From M55B112 sp964539395 (lineage in GTDB: Bacteria; Bacteroidota; Bacteroidia; Bacteroidales; GCA-2748055): a DNA stretch of 64,000 nucleotides. The stretch is from NCBI GenBank assembly GCA_964539395.1, contig CAZIIU010000001.1, forward strand, positions 62,001 to 126,000, in the 5' to 3' direction. The position numbers and the translations under genes are program-made. A model generated the notes under the pieces. That model saw only the letters and a list, made by a program, of their open reading frames with translations. It ran no database searches and was not told the DNA's origin. Of this stretch, positions 37,199 to 46,606 are shown in pieces. Position 1 is the first letter of the stretch, and the number at the start of each line of letters is the position of its first letter.

Positions 37199-38557
37199 AT
37201 GAGGATTGAAAAGAAATTGAATTCAGGCTGCTTGTTGGTTGCACTTTTTGCCGTAACAATCTCTTTCAGCTGCACACAACACAAGATTCCGGACTACAGT
37301 GATGTGGCTTCATGTGTTGGTTGCCATACCGACGAAGGACACCTGAAAGCTGTTCAGACAGATGAAGAGGTGGTCCCTGTAGGAGGATGTGGCGGAGAGG
37401 CACCCACACCAGAACCTTTTGAAAGAGTATATCTTGGTGGTGAAGGTTATAAGACATTTAGGTCCGATTATAATCACGGAAGTCTGGAGTGTACCTTCTG
37501 TCATGGCGGAATTAACGGAACACATGAAAAGGAGTTGGCCCATTCAGGGAATTTTATAAAGCATCCTTCCACAATGTATGAGCAAAAATGCGGAACTTGT
37601 CATACAGAAATTGCTAAGAACTTCAATACCAGCCTTCACCAGGGTACCGGTCAGAAAAGAAAAGTAGCCATGAGAATGGGGTTTGCAGGACCGGAGGAAT
37701 TCGACCAGCTGCCGCCACATCAGATTGAGGGATACAACTCCAACTGCGCCACCTGTCATGGCACATGCGGTAACTGTCATGTCAACAAACCCCCGATCGG
37801 TGGTGGCGGACTTGCAAACGGACATGCCTTTACAAAGAACCCGAGCATGTTGGGCACCTGCGTATCCTGTCATACTTCAAGAGGTGGTCATGCCTACCTG
37901 GGTGAAGGACGGGGTATGGAAGCTGATGTGCACCTGACACAAGCCGGGTATGAATGTATGGACTGCCATACCGGTATGGAACTGCACGGAAACGGCGACA
38001 GTACGGTTACGCACAGGTATGCATATTCGGAGCTGCCCAGTTGCGATAATTGTCATGCCGATGATATCACAAAATCGAATAATATTTACCATTCAGAACA
38101 TATAGATGACTTTAATTGCCATGTATGCCACTCACAGGATTACAACAACTGTGGCAGTTGCCATATTCATGGTGAAGGAGCGAGATATCCTGCTTACCTC
38201 GATTTCAAGATAGCAAAGAACCCGATCCCTGAAACAAAAAACTTTGAATTTGCACTGGTAAGGCGTACACTGGCTGCCCCCGACAACTGGAAAGAATACG
38301 GGGTTGATGAATACCCGGCATTCGATACACATCCAACCTACAACTATACCACACCTCATAATATTTTAAAGATCACATCCAGAACGGATGTTGATGAGGG
38401 AGAAGGTTGTTCTTCAAAATGTCATATCCGTACTGAAGGAGATGTTATTTACAACAAGGAACTATACCTGTTTGAATCCGATCTTCTCGATTGGGAGATT
38501 GGAGCAACAGCGCACATTACCGTTGATGGTGCGTTGCCAGCCTGGTGGTTCAATTGA
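37199..38557 (+). CDS. Multiheme c-type cytochrome lipoprotein, about 11 haems
   Basis: 452 residues. The signal ends FSC (C25), so it is probably a lipoprotein anchored outside the inner membrane. Ten CxxCH motifs are visible (CVGCH, CTFCH, CGTCH, CATCH, CGNCH, CVSCH, CMDCH, CDNCH, CHVCH, CGSCH), plus one CSSKCH of CxxxCH type near residue 400, giving up to 11 covalent haems. Many additional His could act as distal ligands. Such proteins carry electrons in anaerobic respiration. The exact family is unclear; no NrfA-type CxxCK catalytic site is seen. A tandem rhodanese lipoprotein follows, suggesting sulfur-compound chemistry. Probably Crp/Fnr-controlled. Confidence 0.9.
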   Translation: MRIEKKLNSGCLLVALFAVTISFSCTQHKIPDYSDVASCVGCHTDEGHLKAVQTDEEVVPVGGCGGEAPTPEPFERVYLGGEGYKTFRSDYNHGSLECTFCHGGINGTHEKELAHSGNFIKHPSTMYEQKCGTCHTEIAKNFNTSLHQGTGQKRKVAMRMGFAGPEEFDQLPPHQIEGYNSNCATCHGTCGNCHVNKPPIGGGGLANGHAFTKNPSMLGTCVSCHTSRGGHAYLGEGRGMEADVHLTQAGYECMDCHTGMELHGNGDSTVTHRYAYSELPSCDNCHADDITKSNNIYHSEHIDDFNCHVCHSQDYNNCGSCHIHGEGARYPAYLDFKIAKNPIPETKNFEFALVRRTLAAPDNWKEYGVDEYPAFDTHPTYNYTTPHNILKITSRTDVDEGEGCSSKCHIRTEGDVIYNKELYLFESDLLDWEIGATAHITVDGALPAWWFN

Positions 38558-38585
38558 ATTTTAAGCTAACAATCATTATCTAGTA

Positions 38586-38591
38586 ATTAAC
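38586..38591. repeat. Left 6-bp target-site duplication of the MITE
   Basis: ATTAAC directly abuts the left end of the element at 38592 and is repeated exactly at 38806-38811, directly after its right end. Confidence 0.7.
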
Positions 38592-38805
38592 TGTTAAATA
38601 TCAGTACATCGTTGACATAAAATATCAGCACATCGTTGACAGTCAAACTGTCATGCAAGAGCGAAAAGATTCTTTTAAAACCCCTCAATGGGATATTAAG
38701 AGGGGATTTCAAAAGAATCAGCATATATGTAAATGTGTCACTGTAAACAAGGTGCTGATATTTTGCTTAATTAAAATCATGTAAACGAGCTGCTGATATA
38801 TTACA
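38592..38805. mobile_element. 214-bp non-autonomous element (MITE) with IS21-like ends
   Basis: The element starts 5'-TG and ends CA-3', flanked by exact ATTAAC duplications. Each end carries two copies of a ~20-bp motif of form ATATCAGnAnnTnGTTkACA. Two are direct copies on the left (from about 38599 and 38622), and two are in reverse orientation on the right (ending about 38763 and 38800). The outer ~25 bp of the two ends match at most positions. The middle is a long imperfect hairpin (38668-38719). There is no transposase. TG/CA tips with repeated subterminal motifs and 4-8 bp duplications are known of IS21 transposons; assignment to that family is inference. Confidence 0.75.
38668..38719. 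repeat. Long central hairpin of the MITE
   Basis: GATTCTTTT (38668-38676) pairs with AAAAGAATC (38711-38719), and CCCCTC (38681-38686) pairs with GAGGGG (38700-38705). A 4/5-base internal loop and a 13-base apical loop separate these. No T-run follows. Confidence 0.8.
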
Positions 38806-38811
38806 ATTAAC
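38806..38811. repeat. Right 6-bp target-site duplication of the MITE
   Basis: ATTAAC follows the element end directly and matches 38586-38591. It is 16 bp upstream of the rhodanese start codon. Confidence 0.7.
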
Positions 38812-38827
38812 CATAAAAATTAAAACA

Positions 38828-39793
38828 ATGAAACAAATCAAATTATGGACACTTGCCGTATTCACAATCTCGCTACTGCTGGTTTCCTGCGGAAAAACCG
38901 TTGACGAATCACAGGTGCTGGTAGATTACATGGAATCGGCCGACAGCCCGCTTGACGTTACCTCCATCAATAAGATCATAAATGCTACAACCCTGCAGAA
39001 CCAGATTCTTACCTCTAATCCTTATATCATTGATATCCGGGGTGAAGAATACAGCACCATTGGTCATATAGAGGTAGCAGTGCAGGTACCGGAAAAGGAT
39101 GTCATCTCACACCTGGAGAATACAGATTTGTCAGCTTACGACGACCAGGTTGTAATAGTTTGCTACAGCGGTCAGACAGCCGCTTATGTTGTTACACTGG
39201 CCAATATGGCAGGACACTCAACCGTATCACTAGGATTTGGTATGAGCTCCTGGAACGCTGCCACCGCAGGTCCATGGAACAACAATGCTAAAAACACATA
39301 TGCAGCATTACTGGAGACAACTGCCAATCCAAAGGCTGAAGAGGGCGAATTGCCGGTTTGGGAAACAGGATTTGAAGAGGCGGAGGACATTCTGGCTGCA
39401 CGCATTGACGAGGTAAATAAAGCTGGTTTTGCAGCTGCCAAAATTACAGCTAAAGAGGTCTGGGATGATCCCGACAAATACTACATTGTTAATTATTGGC
39501 CCGAAGATCGTTATAATTTGGGACATATTCCGGGTGCAATCCAGTATACACCCAATGAGAGCATGCTGTCCGATGCCTATCTTAAGACTCTGCCAACAGA
39601 TAAAACAATCGTGGTATATTGCTATACCGGTCAGGGCAGTGCCTTTCTGTCTGCATACCTGAGGGTGCTCGGATATGATGCAAAATCGTTGTTGTTCGGC
39701 ATTAACGGCATGGCTACTACCTGGGCTGCCGACAATGGTCTGACAAGCTGGGATGAAAGTAAAATTGCAGATAACCCGCTTGTTACAGAATAG
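38828..39793 (+). CDS. Tandem rhodanese-domain lipoprotein
   Basis: 321 residues with a lipoprotein signal ending LLVSC (C21). Two rhodanese domains follow: the first (about 50-150) with active-site loop VCYSGQTAA (C112), the second (about 205-320) with YCYTGQGSA (C265). Both keep the persulfide-forming Cys and CH2-type landmarks (NPYIIDIRGEEY, GHIPGAIQYTP). Rhodaneses carry or transfer sulfane sulfur; an exported double-domain form could handle thiosulfate or polysulfide outside the cytoplasm. It follows the multiheme cytochrome but is now separated from it by the MITE, which replaces its near-upstream region. It ends in a strong terminator. Confidence 0.92.
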   Translation: MKQIKLWTLAVFTISLLLVSCGKTVDESQVLVDYMESADSPLDVTSINKIINATTLQNQILTSNPYIIDIRGEEYSTIGHIEVAVQVPEKDVISHLENTDLSAYDDQVVIVCYSGQTAAYVVTLANMAGHSTVSLGFGMSSWNAATAGPWNNNAKNTYAALLETTANPKAEEGELPVWETGFEEAEDILAARIDEVNKAGFAAAKITAKEVWDDPDKYYIVNYWPEDRYNLGHIPGAIQYTPNESMLSDAYLKTLPTDKTIVVYCYTGQGSAFLSAYLRVLGYDAKSLLFGINGMATTWAADNGLTSWDESKIADNPLVTE

Positions 39794-39815
39794 AGTTTGG
39801 ATCTGTTAAAAACAG

Positions 39816-39846
39816 GGGTTGTCTCTGACAGGACAACCCTTTTTTT
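39816..39846 (+). terminator. Intrinsic terminator after the rhodanese gene
   Basis: The stem GGGTTGTC / GACAACCC (8 perfect pairs, 8-base loop) is followed directly by seven T residues (39840-39846). From 39847 to 40075 I see no gene or repeat. Confidence 0.9.
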
Positions 39847-40075
39847 ATAGCATATAGCCCCTCCTGAACTATGTTGTTTCTATAACAGATGTCTTTGAAA
39901 ATAGCCAGTTCTTTTCGTTTGATGAACCATATAACGGCTGGTTCACAAATTTTCGATTCATAGCGTCAACCCGGTTTTTTAACGGTCCTGGCGCTGATTA
40001 CAATAAGGTTACTGATAAAATACTGCCCCGCGAAGTTCAATAAGTATGAAAAACAGCCCACTTTTGCCCTGCCTT

Positions 40076-41515
40076 TCAGCCGCTATACTGTACAATCTTC
40101 TTCGCCATCCCTTTAAATATAAAAAAATGAAAGGGTATCAGCATGTACCAGTAGATCCTTCCCCACAATCCTTTCGGCCTGAAAGTGGCCGATTGCTGAA
40201 GCACCGGGGAAGGACTCTCTATTAGCCGAAATTCGAGCCACGCTTCGCCGGGCACTTTCATCTCTGCAAACAACAAGAGCCTTCCATTTTGTTTATCAGC
40301 CATAAGTACACGCCAGAAATCGAGTGCGTCACCGGGATGGATTACGGAAAGGTTTGTCCGTCCCCTTCTAAGTCCGACACCACCATTCAGCTTATCCATG
40401 AATCCGCGAAACCTCCAAAGCCGATTGGCATAATACCACCCGCGTGCACCTCCGATGCTCCAGATATTATCCAATACCTCCCGGCCGGGTCTTGTGAAAG
40501 GTATCTTCTGTACGTTCCTAAAACAACCATAGGAGGGGACCTCCATAAATGCGTTCAGGTCAATATTTCTGCCTCCGGACACCATCGCATCTTTCCAACT
40601 CGACAGGACCAGGTTTTGTTCCATACGCTGAAAAGCAAGGGAGATGGATTCTTTATAACTGATCAGCTCTGCATCAACAATATCCCTGATCCGGTCTTCC
40701 TGACATACCATTTCAATTTTCATGCTGTTAACCAGATTTACAGCAAGGTTATACGAAGTTGAAGTGATAAAATAAAGCCAGTAGGAGGAGAGCCTGGGGG
40801 TCATCACCGGAAGGATATAAATATACCTTTTTAGGCCCCTTACCTCAGAAAACTTTAACAACATCTGTTTATAGGTGAGCACCTCCCTTCCACCGATATC
40901 AAATACCTGGTTGAAGGCCTCCGGTCGGTCTATTACCCCGGTCAGATAATCAATCACATTGCGCACAGCAATCGGCTGACATTTGGTGTTGAGCCATTTG
41001 GGAGTGACCATTACGGGCAACTTCTCCACCAGGTCACGCATTATCTCAAAAGAGGCACTTCCTGAGCCTACAATGATTCCCGCACGAAGAATGGTGACAG
41101 GAGTACGGCCCGATTTCAATATATCTTCCACCTTTTTTCGAGAAGCGAGATGCGTACTTAACTCTTCTGAATTGCTTAGTCCGCCAAGATAAATGATCTG
41201 TCTCAGGCTTGTTTTATCAGCAAAACCGACAAAATTATTCGCAGACTCCTCTTCGATCGATTGAAATCCTTTCCGGGTGGCCCCCATGGAGTGTACAAGA
41301 TAAAAAGCGATATCCAAATCGCTTGGTAGCGCTGCAAGCTTTTCAGGTTCAAGCAGATCGCCTTCCTGCACTGTATGGTTCTTCAAATAAAGCAATTCGT
41401 CGGGCACCCGGGATTTGTCCCGAACTATAGAGACAACCTCATGTCCCTCTTCAAGCAATGCAGGCAACAATCTTTTTCCAATATAACCTGTTAAACCGGT
41501 GAGTAATATTCTCAA
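40076..41515 (-). CDS. SDR-family NAD(P)-binding protein with C-terminal DUF2867
   Basis: 479 residues. The N-terminal extended-SDR Rossmann fold (about 1-290) starts ILLTGLTGYIGKRLLPALLEEGH and contains DIAFYLVHSMGA and ILRAGIIVGSGSASFEIM. The C-terminal domain (about 300-479) with WSIGGARGWYYANRLWRFRGFMDKL and DALDFWRVL matches the DUF2867 region often fused to such SDRs. Substrate is unknown; relatives are annotated as putative epimerases or oxidoreductases. It starts 1 bp after the DUF4199 stop, so both are likely cotranscribed. Confidence 0.88.
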   Translation of the reverse strand: MRILLTGLTGYIGKRLLPALLEEGHEVVSIVRDKSRVPDELLYLKNHTVQEGDLLEPEKLAALPSDLDIAFYLVHSMGATRKGFQSIEEESANNFVGFADKTSLRQIIYLGGLSNSEELSTHLASRKKVEDILKSGRTPVTILRAGIIVGSGSASFEIMRDLVEKLPVMVTPKWLNTKCQPIAVRNVIDYLTGVIDRPEAFNQVFDIGGREVLTYKQMLLKFSEVRGLKRYIYILPVMTPRLSSYWLYFITSTSYNLAVNLVNSMKIEMVCQEDRIRDIVDAELISYKESISLAFQRMEQNLVLSSWKDAMVSGGRNIDLNAFMEVPSYGCFRNVQKIPFTRPGREVLDNIWSIGGARGWYYANRLWRFRGFMDKLNGGVGLRRGRTNLSVIHPGDALDFWRVLMADKQNGRLLLFAEMKVPGEAWLEFRLIESPSPVLQQSATFRPKGLWGRIYWYMLIPFHFFIFKGMAKKIVQYSG

Positions 41516-41516
41516 C

Positions 41517-41999
41517 TTAACCTGCCTTTTTTCTTGTAAATATCGCTATCACAGCTGATGTAACGACTCCCATCACCAGTGTGCCAGCCAGTCCGGTTAA
41601 AATGTAATGCCTGAGACTGAAGTAACTTTCAGCATTCTCCCTGGTCATCTTTCCCGTCTCAACCACATGTTCAATCATATTAGCAAAATAATCAGGCGTA
41701 ATAACAGTCGAGATGATCCACTGTGTCACCGGGCTCACAAGCGTTACAATGGCAGTAATAATAAGCCCTGTAAAAAACCCCTGTCTCCAGCTCATGGCAC
41801 CTCCGTAATCCTTCCTCCTCTTATCAAGCAAAGCAAAAATGTAAATCAGGATTGCCGGAACAGCAAAAAAATTGGTAAACAGTGCATGTTTGTCGATATG
41901 TGATCCATGCAATCCGGCCAGCTTTTCCAAAAACATCCACAGCAGTTGTACCACGATAAATATAACTGCCCATTTAATCTCAATCTTAATGTTTTTCAT
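41517..41999 (-). CDS. DUF4199 membrane protein
   Basis: 160 residues with four hydrophobic helices (about 8-25, 40-58, 72-95 and 128-150). The order and segments (AVPAILIYIFALLDKRRKDYGGAMSW, FFTGLIITAIVTLVSPVTQWI) fit the Bacteroidota DUF4199 family, which has no known function. It is first in a two-gene unit with the SDR protein. The 276 bp upstream (42000-42275) is a divergent intergenic region in which I see no gene or strong promoter match. Confidence 0.8.
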   Translation of the reverse strand: MKNIKIEIKWAVIFIVVQLLWMFLEKLAGLHGSHIDKHALFTNFFAVPAILIYIFALLDKRRKDYGGAMSWRQGFFTGLIITAIVTLVSPVTQWIISTVITPDYFANMIEHVVETGKMTRENAESYFSLRHYILTGLAGTLVMGVVTSAVIAIFTRKKAG

Positions 42000-42275
42000 T
42001 ATGGCAAGGTTTAGTTTTCATTTAATGCATCATGAAAGGCTGCTGCGTCAACAACCAGTCAATTAACAATTCATGGCAATAAATGGTTCAATATCATCCT
42101 GAATATGATAGGATTGCATAGCTCTGTACCATAACCCACCGAAGTTTCATCCCAAATATATAGACGCTTCCATAGATTTTTTGTAATTTGGTTCGTAGAA
42201 TTGAAGCTAAGCCTCTCACCAAACACCACAGGTGTTTTAACGTAATATAATTTGTAAAAACTGAAACCTCTGTAC

Positions 42276-45200
42276 ATGTCTGATAAAGACCAGTTCGTTC
42301 ATTTTGGATTCGATATCGGTTCTATCTCCATTAATACGGTGGTTATGGACAATGAACGAACCATCCTCGAAAACCGGTACGACCTCTGTCATGGCAAACC
42401 TTTTGAACTGTTCCTGAAAGTGTTAACCGAACTGGATCAGAAGTATTCCTCCAACCGTGTCCGTCTTATCGGCCTAACGGGTACCGGGGGAAAGCTCCTG
42501 CAGACGCTGATCGGCGGACATTACATCAATGAGGTGGTTGCACAGTCGGCAGCCACAGCTGCCCTTTACCCGCAGGCACGAACCATCATCGAGATGGGTG
42601 GAGAAGACTCCAAACTCATCATCATGGAAAACGGTGAAGCAACTGCTGCTTCAGAACCTGGCTCTTCCAGGCTTTCAGATTTTGAGATGAACACCCTTTG
42701 TGCCGCCGGAACAGGCTCCTTCCTCGATCAGCAGGCCAAGCGGATAGGTGTCTCCATAGAAAATGAATTTGGCGAATTGGCCCTCAAATCCGAAAATCCC
42801 CCACGCATTGCCGGCCGCTGCAGCGTATTCGCAAAGAGCGACATGATTCACCTTCAGCAGATCGCCACACCGGTACACGATATAGTTGCCGGACTATGCT
42901 TTGCCGTGGCCCGCAATTTCATCAGCTCCCTCGGACGCGGCAAGACAATCCACTTTCCGGTGGTCTTCCAGGGTGGTGTTGCCGCCAACGCCGGCATGGT
43001 CCGCGCCTTCAAAGAGCTGCTTAATACCGGTGAAAATGACCTGATCATTCCCGAATACCATGCATCCATGGGTGCCATCGGTGCCCTTTATAGCCTCATG
43101 GACCAGTCGTCCCTGAAAGAGTGCGAATATTGCGGCACCGAAAAACTTTCCGCCTACCTCGCCGGTGAAAAATCGAGGGGTAAGAGTTGGAAACCGCTCC
43201 ACACCCCCAATGCTGTCTACAACAAAGAGGTATTCCAGATCCCCGACGGCACGGATCCGTACCCGGTCTATCTCGGTCTTGATGTAGGATCGCTCAGTAC
43301 CAACGTGGTACTTATCGATGAACAAAACCGCGTGGTTGCGCGCCGCTACCTTCCCACCGCCAGCAAACCGCTTGACGCGATCCGCCGTGGCATGCAGGAG
43401 ATCTATGAGGAGGTGGGTGATCGCGTGGTTGTAAAGGCAGCAGGCACCACCGGATCGGGCCGTTACCTGACCGGTGATTTCATAGGAGCCGACCTCATCC
43501 GCAACGAGATCACAGCCCAGGCCACCGCCGCCATTCCCTTCGATCCCGAAGTCGATACCATCTTCGAGATCGGCGGACAGGATTCGAAATACATCAGCAT
43601 CGACCATGGTGTAGTGGTCGATTTCGAGATGAACAAGGTATGTGCCGCGGGAACTGGATCGTTCCTTGAAGAGCAGGCTGAAAAGCTGGAGATCAGTATC
43701 ATCGAAGAGTTCGGGAATTTGGCACTGAAAGCGAAGAATCCAGCCGGACTGGGCGACCGGTGTACGGTATTTATGGAGTCGGACCTCAACTCCTTCCAAC
43801 AGAGAGGAGTAGAGACCGATAACCTGGTTGGAGGTCTTGCCTACTCCATCGTGCACAATTATATCCAAAAAGTGGTTCGGAAGAAACGGATCGGCAACCA
43901 CATTCTCTTCCAGGGTGGCGTAACGAACAACCGCGCCGTGGTGGCCGCCTTCGAACAGGTAACCGGCAAAAAGATACATATCCCGCCACATTTCGATGTG
44001 ACCGGCGCTATTGGTGCTGCGATACTGGCGCGCGATCATGTAAAGGAAAACAACCTGAAGCCCCGGTTCAAGGGATTCGATATAAGCAGGATTCCCTACA
44101 CAGTGGATAAGTTTACCTGCAAAAGCTGCTCCAACCAGTGTGAAATCCGCCGCATTTGGATCGAAGGGGAGAAAAAACCGCTTTTCTTCGGTGGCCGCTG
44201 CGAGAAATATGAGCGCGACGAACGCAAAGGAATAGGAAAAGATATCCCCAACTACTTCGAAGAACGGCTCGCAATGCTGCTCGAAGATTTTCAGAACACG
44301 CCGCGACAAGAGGGTAAGACGGTGATAGGTATCCCGCGCGGATTGATGGCTTTCTACCAGCAATTCCCGTTTTGGCGTACTTTCTTTGAAACACTTGGCT
44401 TCCAGGTGGTGGTTTCCGAAAAGACCGATAACGGCATCATCAAAAAGGGCCTTAGCAAGATCGTGGCCGAAACATGCTTTCCGGTAGAGGTGATACACGG
44501 ACATATCTACGAACTGCTCGAAGATAAGGGTGTCGATTATGTCTTCACACCCTTTATGATCAACTCCAGGGCTGAGAAGGACAACCCCACCAACAACTGC
44601 AACTGTCCGTGGGTTCAGACCTACCCCTTTATGGTGCAGGCATCCATGGAGAAAAGCAGGCGCTCCAAACTACTTATGCCGGCGCTCAACTTCCGCTACT
44701 TTGGGAAAGTCACCGCACAGGAGCTGTACGACGGGATCGGGAAAAAATTCAGGCTCACGAAAAAACAGATCACCAAGGCAATGTACCTGGCCGACCAGAA
44801 ACAGGTACAGTTCGAAGAGAAGATTGCACAACGCGGACGCGAGGTGCTGTCGTCCCTTCCGGACGGCAAAGAGTGCCTGGTGATTATGGGAAGACCCTAT
44901 AACACGGGCGATCCCGCGCTCAACCTGAGCATGGTGGACAAGCTGATCAATCTGGATGTAGTGCCTATACCGATGGACTATCTCCCGCTGAGGGAAGAGA
45001 AGATCACAGACGACTATAACATGATGTACTGGCCGAACGGACAAAAGATCCTCGCTGCTGCACGCATCGTTGCACGCGATGAGCGGCTACATGCCATTTA
45101 CATGGGCAACTTCAGGTGTGGGCCGGACTCTTTCCTTTCGCATTTTGTTACCGAGGAGATGGCGGGAAAGCCTTGTATGGAGATCGAGATTGATGAGCAT

Positions 45201-46574
45201 AGCGCCGATGCAGGGATGATAACCCGGTATGAAGCATTCCTCGACAGCCTGCACGGGTCGCGGGCAACCACGAAAAGGAAGACAAGGGTCCACCGCCCGA
45301 AAAAGTCAACAGCCACACCCCTTGAGGATCGCACGCTCTGGTTCCCCTATATGAATGATGCTTCACATGTGGTTGCAGCTACCTGCCGAAGTTTCGGCAT
45401 CAACTCAGAATCGCTTCCGATGCAGAACAATGAGGACCTTGAAATCGCACGTAAGCACACCTCGGGGCGTGAGTGTTTCCCGATGATCGCCACCACGGGC
45501 AGCTTTCTTAAGAAACTGATGGAGCCGGCTACCGATCCGGCAAAAACAAGCTTCTTTATGCCCGACCACAACGGTCCCTGCAGGTTCGGACAATACAACA
45601 AATTCCAGCGGGTGCTATTCGACAGGCTCGGGTACGAAAAAGCTGAGATCATCTCCCCCAGCAACGATAACTCCTACGAGGATATCTCGGCGGGTCATGG
45701 CACCAAGTTCCGTTTCAACTGCTGGAAAGGTTTCGTGGCCGTTGATCTGCTGCGGAAATTCAAGCAGGAACACAAACCCTATGAGCTGGTGCCCGGAAAT
45801 ACCGAAATGGTGTACAGGCGCGGTCTCGACGAGATCGTGAAGTGCATGGAGAACGATGCAAAAGAGCTGCCTGCGGTAGTTGAACGAATCGGCCGCTCCT
45901 TCAATGAAATCCCCATCTCCAACGGAATGCGCAAACCGGTGGTCGCCGTTATGGGTGAGATTTTCATGCGCGACAACCCCTTCTGCAGTGCCTTTTTGGT
46001 CGACCGGCTGGAAAAATTCGGCGCAGAAACCTGGATCGCCGGGTTTGCCGAATGGCTCACCTACTCCACCATCAGGTACACGCGCGACAGCCGATGGAAG
46101 AGAGACTACAAAGGAATCCTGCAGTCGAAGCTACAGGAGTACATGCAGAACCAGTCGGCATGGAAGATTACCAAACCAGTTCACCGGATGTTCGACAACA
46201 ACCTGGAGGTCACCGTACGCGAAATGCTCGAAGCCTGCGGACCCTATATTCACAGGCACTACGACGGAGACCCGGCTCCCAACCTCGGCACATCATCCAT
46301 TTTGGCCCAACGGGGTATCTCCGGGATCGCAAATATTGAACCGTTCACATGCATGCCGGGAACGGTGGTATCGTCGGTTGGTGGCAGCTTCCGGCAGGAT
46401 CATAACAACATCCCGATGGTGATGATCTCATACGACGGACAGGAGGATGCTTCAATCGAACTTCACCTGCAGGCCTTTATGCACCAGGCATACCAGTATG
46501 CCGGTCAGCATGGACTCATGGATAAAAGCAGGGCGGTTCACCAGGCTGTGAAGGAGAAGATACGAAATGAATGA
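42276..46574 (+). CDS. Large acyl-CoA dehydratase activase (2-hydroxyglutaryl-CoA dehydratase-related)
   Basis: 1432 residues. There are two ASKHA ATPase domains in tandem: about 8-285 (GFDIGSISINTVVMDNE, CAAGTGSFLDQQA) and about 330-610 (GLDVGSLSTNVVLIDEQ, CAAGTGSFLEEQA). Each keeps the Cys-bearing loops that hold the shared [4Fe-4S] cluster in HgdC/BadF-type activators. A Cys-rich DUF2229 region (about 625-1000; CKSCSNQCEI, RYFGKVTAQELYD) and an HgdB-like C-terminus (to 1432) follow. Such fusions are common in Bacteroidales but their substrates are unresolved. The chemistry needs low oxygen. Base composition is visibly more GC-rich than most neighbours. It is a single gene. Confidence 0.92.
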   Translation: MSDKDQFVHFGFDIGSISINTVVMDNERTILENRYDLCHGKPFELFLKVLTELDQKYSSNRVRLIGLTGTGGKLLQTLIGGHYINEVVAQSAATAALYPQARTIIEMGGEDSKLIIMENGEATAASEPGSSRLSDFEMNTLCAAGTGSFLDQQAKRIGVSIENEFGELALKSENPPRIAGRCSVFAKSDMIHLQQIATPVHDIVAGLCFAVARNFISSLGRGKTIHFPVVFQGGVAANAGMVRAFKELLNTGENDLIIPEYHASMGAIGALYSLMDQSSLKECEYCGTEKLSAYLAGEKSRGKSWKPLHTPNAVYNKEVFQIPDGTDPYPVYLGLDVGSLSTNVVLIDEQNRVVARRYLPTASKPLDAIRRGMQEIYEEVGDRVVVKAAGTTGSGRYLTGDFIGADLIRNEITAQATAAIPFDPEVDTIFEIGGQDSKYISIDHGVVVDFEMNKVCAAGTGSFLEEQAEKLEISIIEEFGNLALKAKNPAGLGDRCTVFMESDLNSFQQRGVETDNLVGGLAYSIVHNYIQKVVRKKRIGNHILFQGGVTNNRAVVAAFEQVTGKKIHIPPHFDVTGAIGAAILARDHVKENNLKPRFKGFDISRIPYTVDKFTCKSCSNQCEIRRIWIEGEKKPLFFGGRCEKYERDERKGIGKDIPNYFEERLAMLLEDFQNTPRQEGKTVIGIPRGLMAFYQQFPFWRTFFETLGFQVVVSEKTDNGIIKKGLSKIVAETCFPVEVIHGHIYELLEDKGVDYVFTPFMINSRAEKDNPTNNCNCPWVQTYPFMVQASMEKSRRSKLLMPALNFRYFGKVTAQELYDGIGKKFRLTKKQITKAMYLADQKQVQFEEKIAQRGREVLSSLPDGKECLVIMGRPYNTGDPALNLSMVDKLINLDVVPIPMDYLPLREEKITDDYNMMYWPNGQKILAAARIVARDERLHAIYMGNFRCGPDSFLSHFVTEEMAGKPCMEIEIDEHSADAGMITRYEAFLDSLHGSRATTKRKTRVHRPKKSTATPLEDRTLWFPYMNDASHVVAATCRSFGINSESLPMQNNEDLEIARKHTSGRECFPMIATTGSFLKKLMEPATDPAKTSFFMPDHNGPCRFGQYNKFQRVLFDRLGYEKAEIISPSNDNSYEDISAGHGTKFRFNCWKGFVAVDLLRKFKQEHKPYELVPGNTEMVYRRGLDEIVKCMENDAKELPAVVERIGRSFNEIPISNGMRKPVVAVMGEIFMRDNPFCSAFLVDRLEKFGAETWIAGFAEWLTYSTIRYTRDSRWKRDYKGILQSKLQEYMQNQSAWKITKPVHRMFDNNLEVTVREMLEACGPYIHRHYDGDPAPNLGTSSILAQRGISGIANIEPFTCMPGTVVSSVGGSFRQDHNNIPMVMISYDGQEDASIELHLQAFMHQAYQYAGQHGLMDKSRAVHQAVKEKIRNE

Positions 46575-46606
46575 TCTGGGCAACCAACGCGCACCGAAGG
46601 ATTGCC

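Noticed and set aside
38668..38719. Intrinsic terminator of the multiheme cytochrome gene
   Set aside because: The hairpin has no following T-run on either strand and is centred in an element with mobile-element ends.
42894..44504. A long minus-strand open frame (536 codons) opposite the activase gene
   Set aside because: It lies fully antisense to a gene with strong family motifs, has no recognisable domain, and arises from GC-rich codon use on the other strand.
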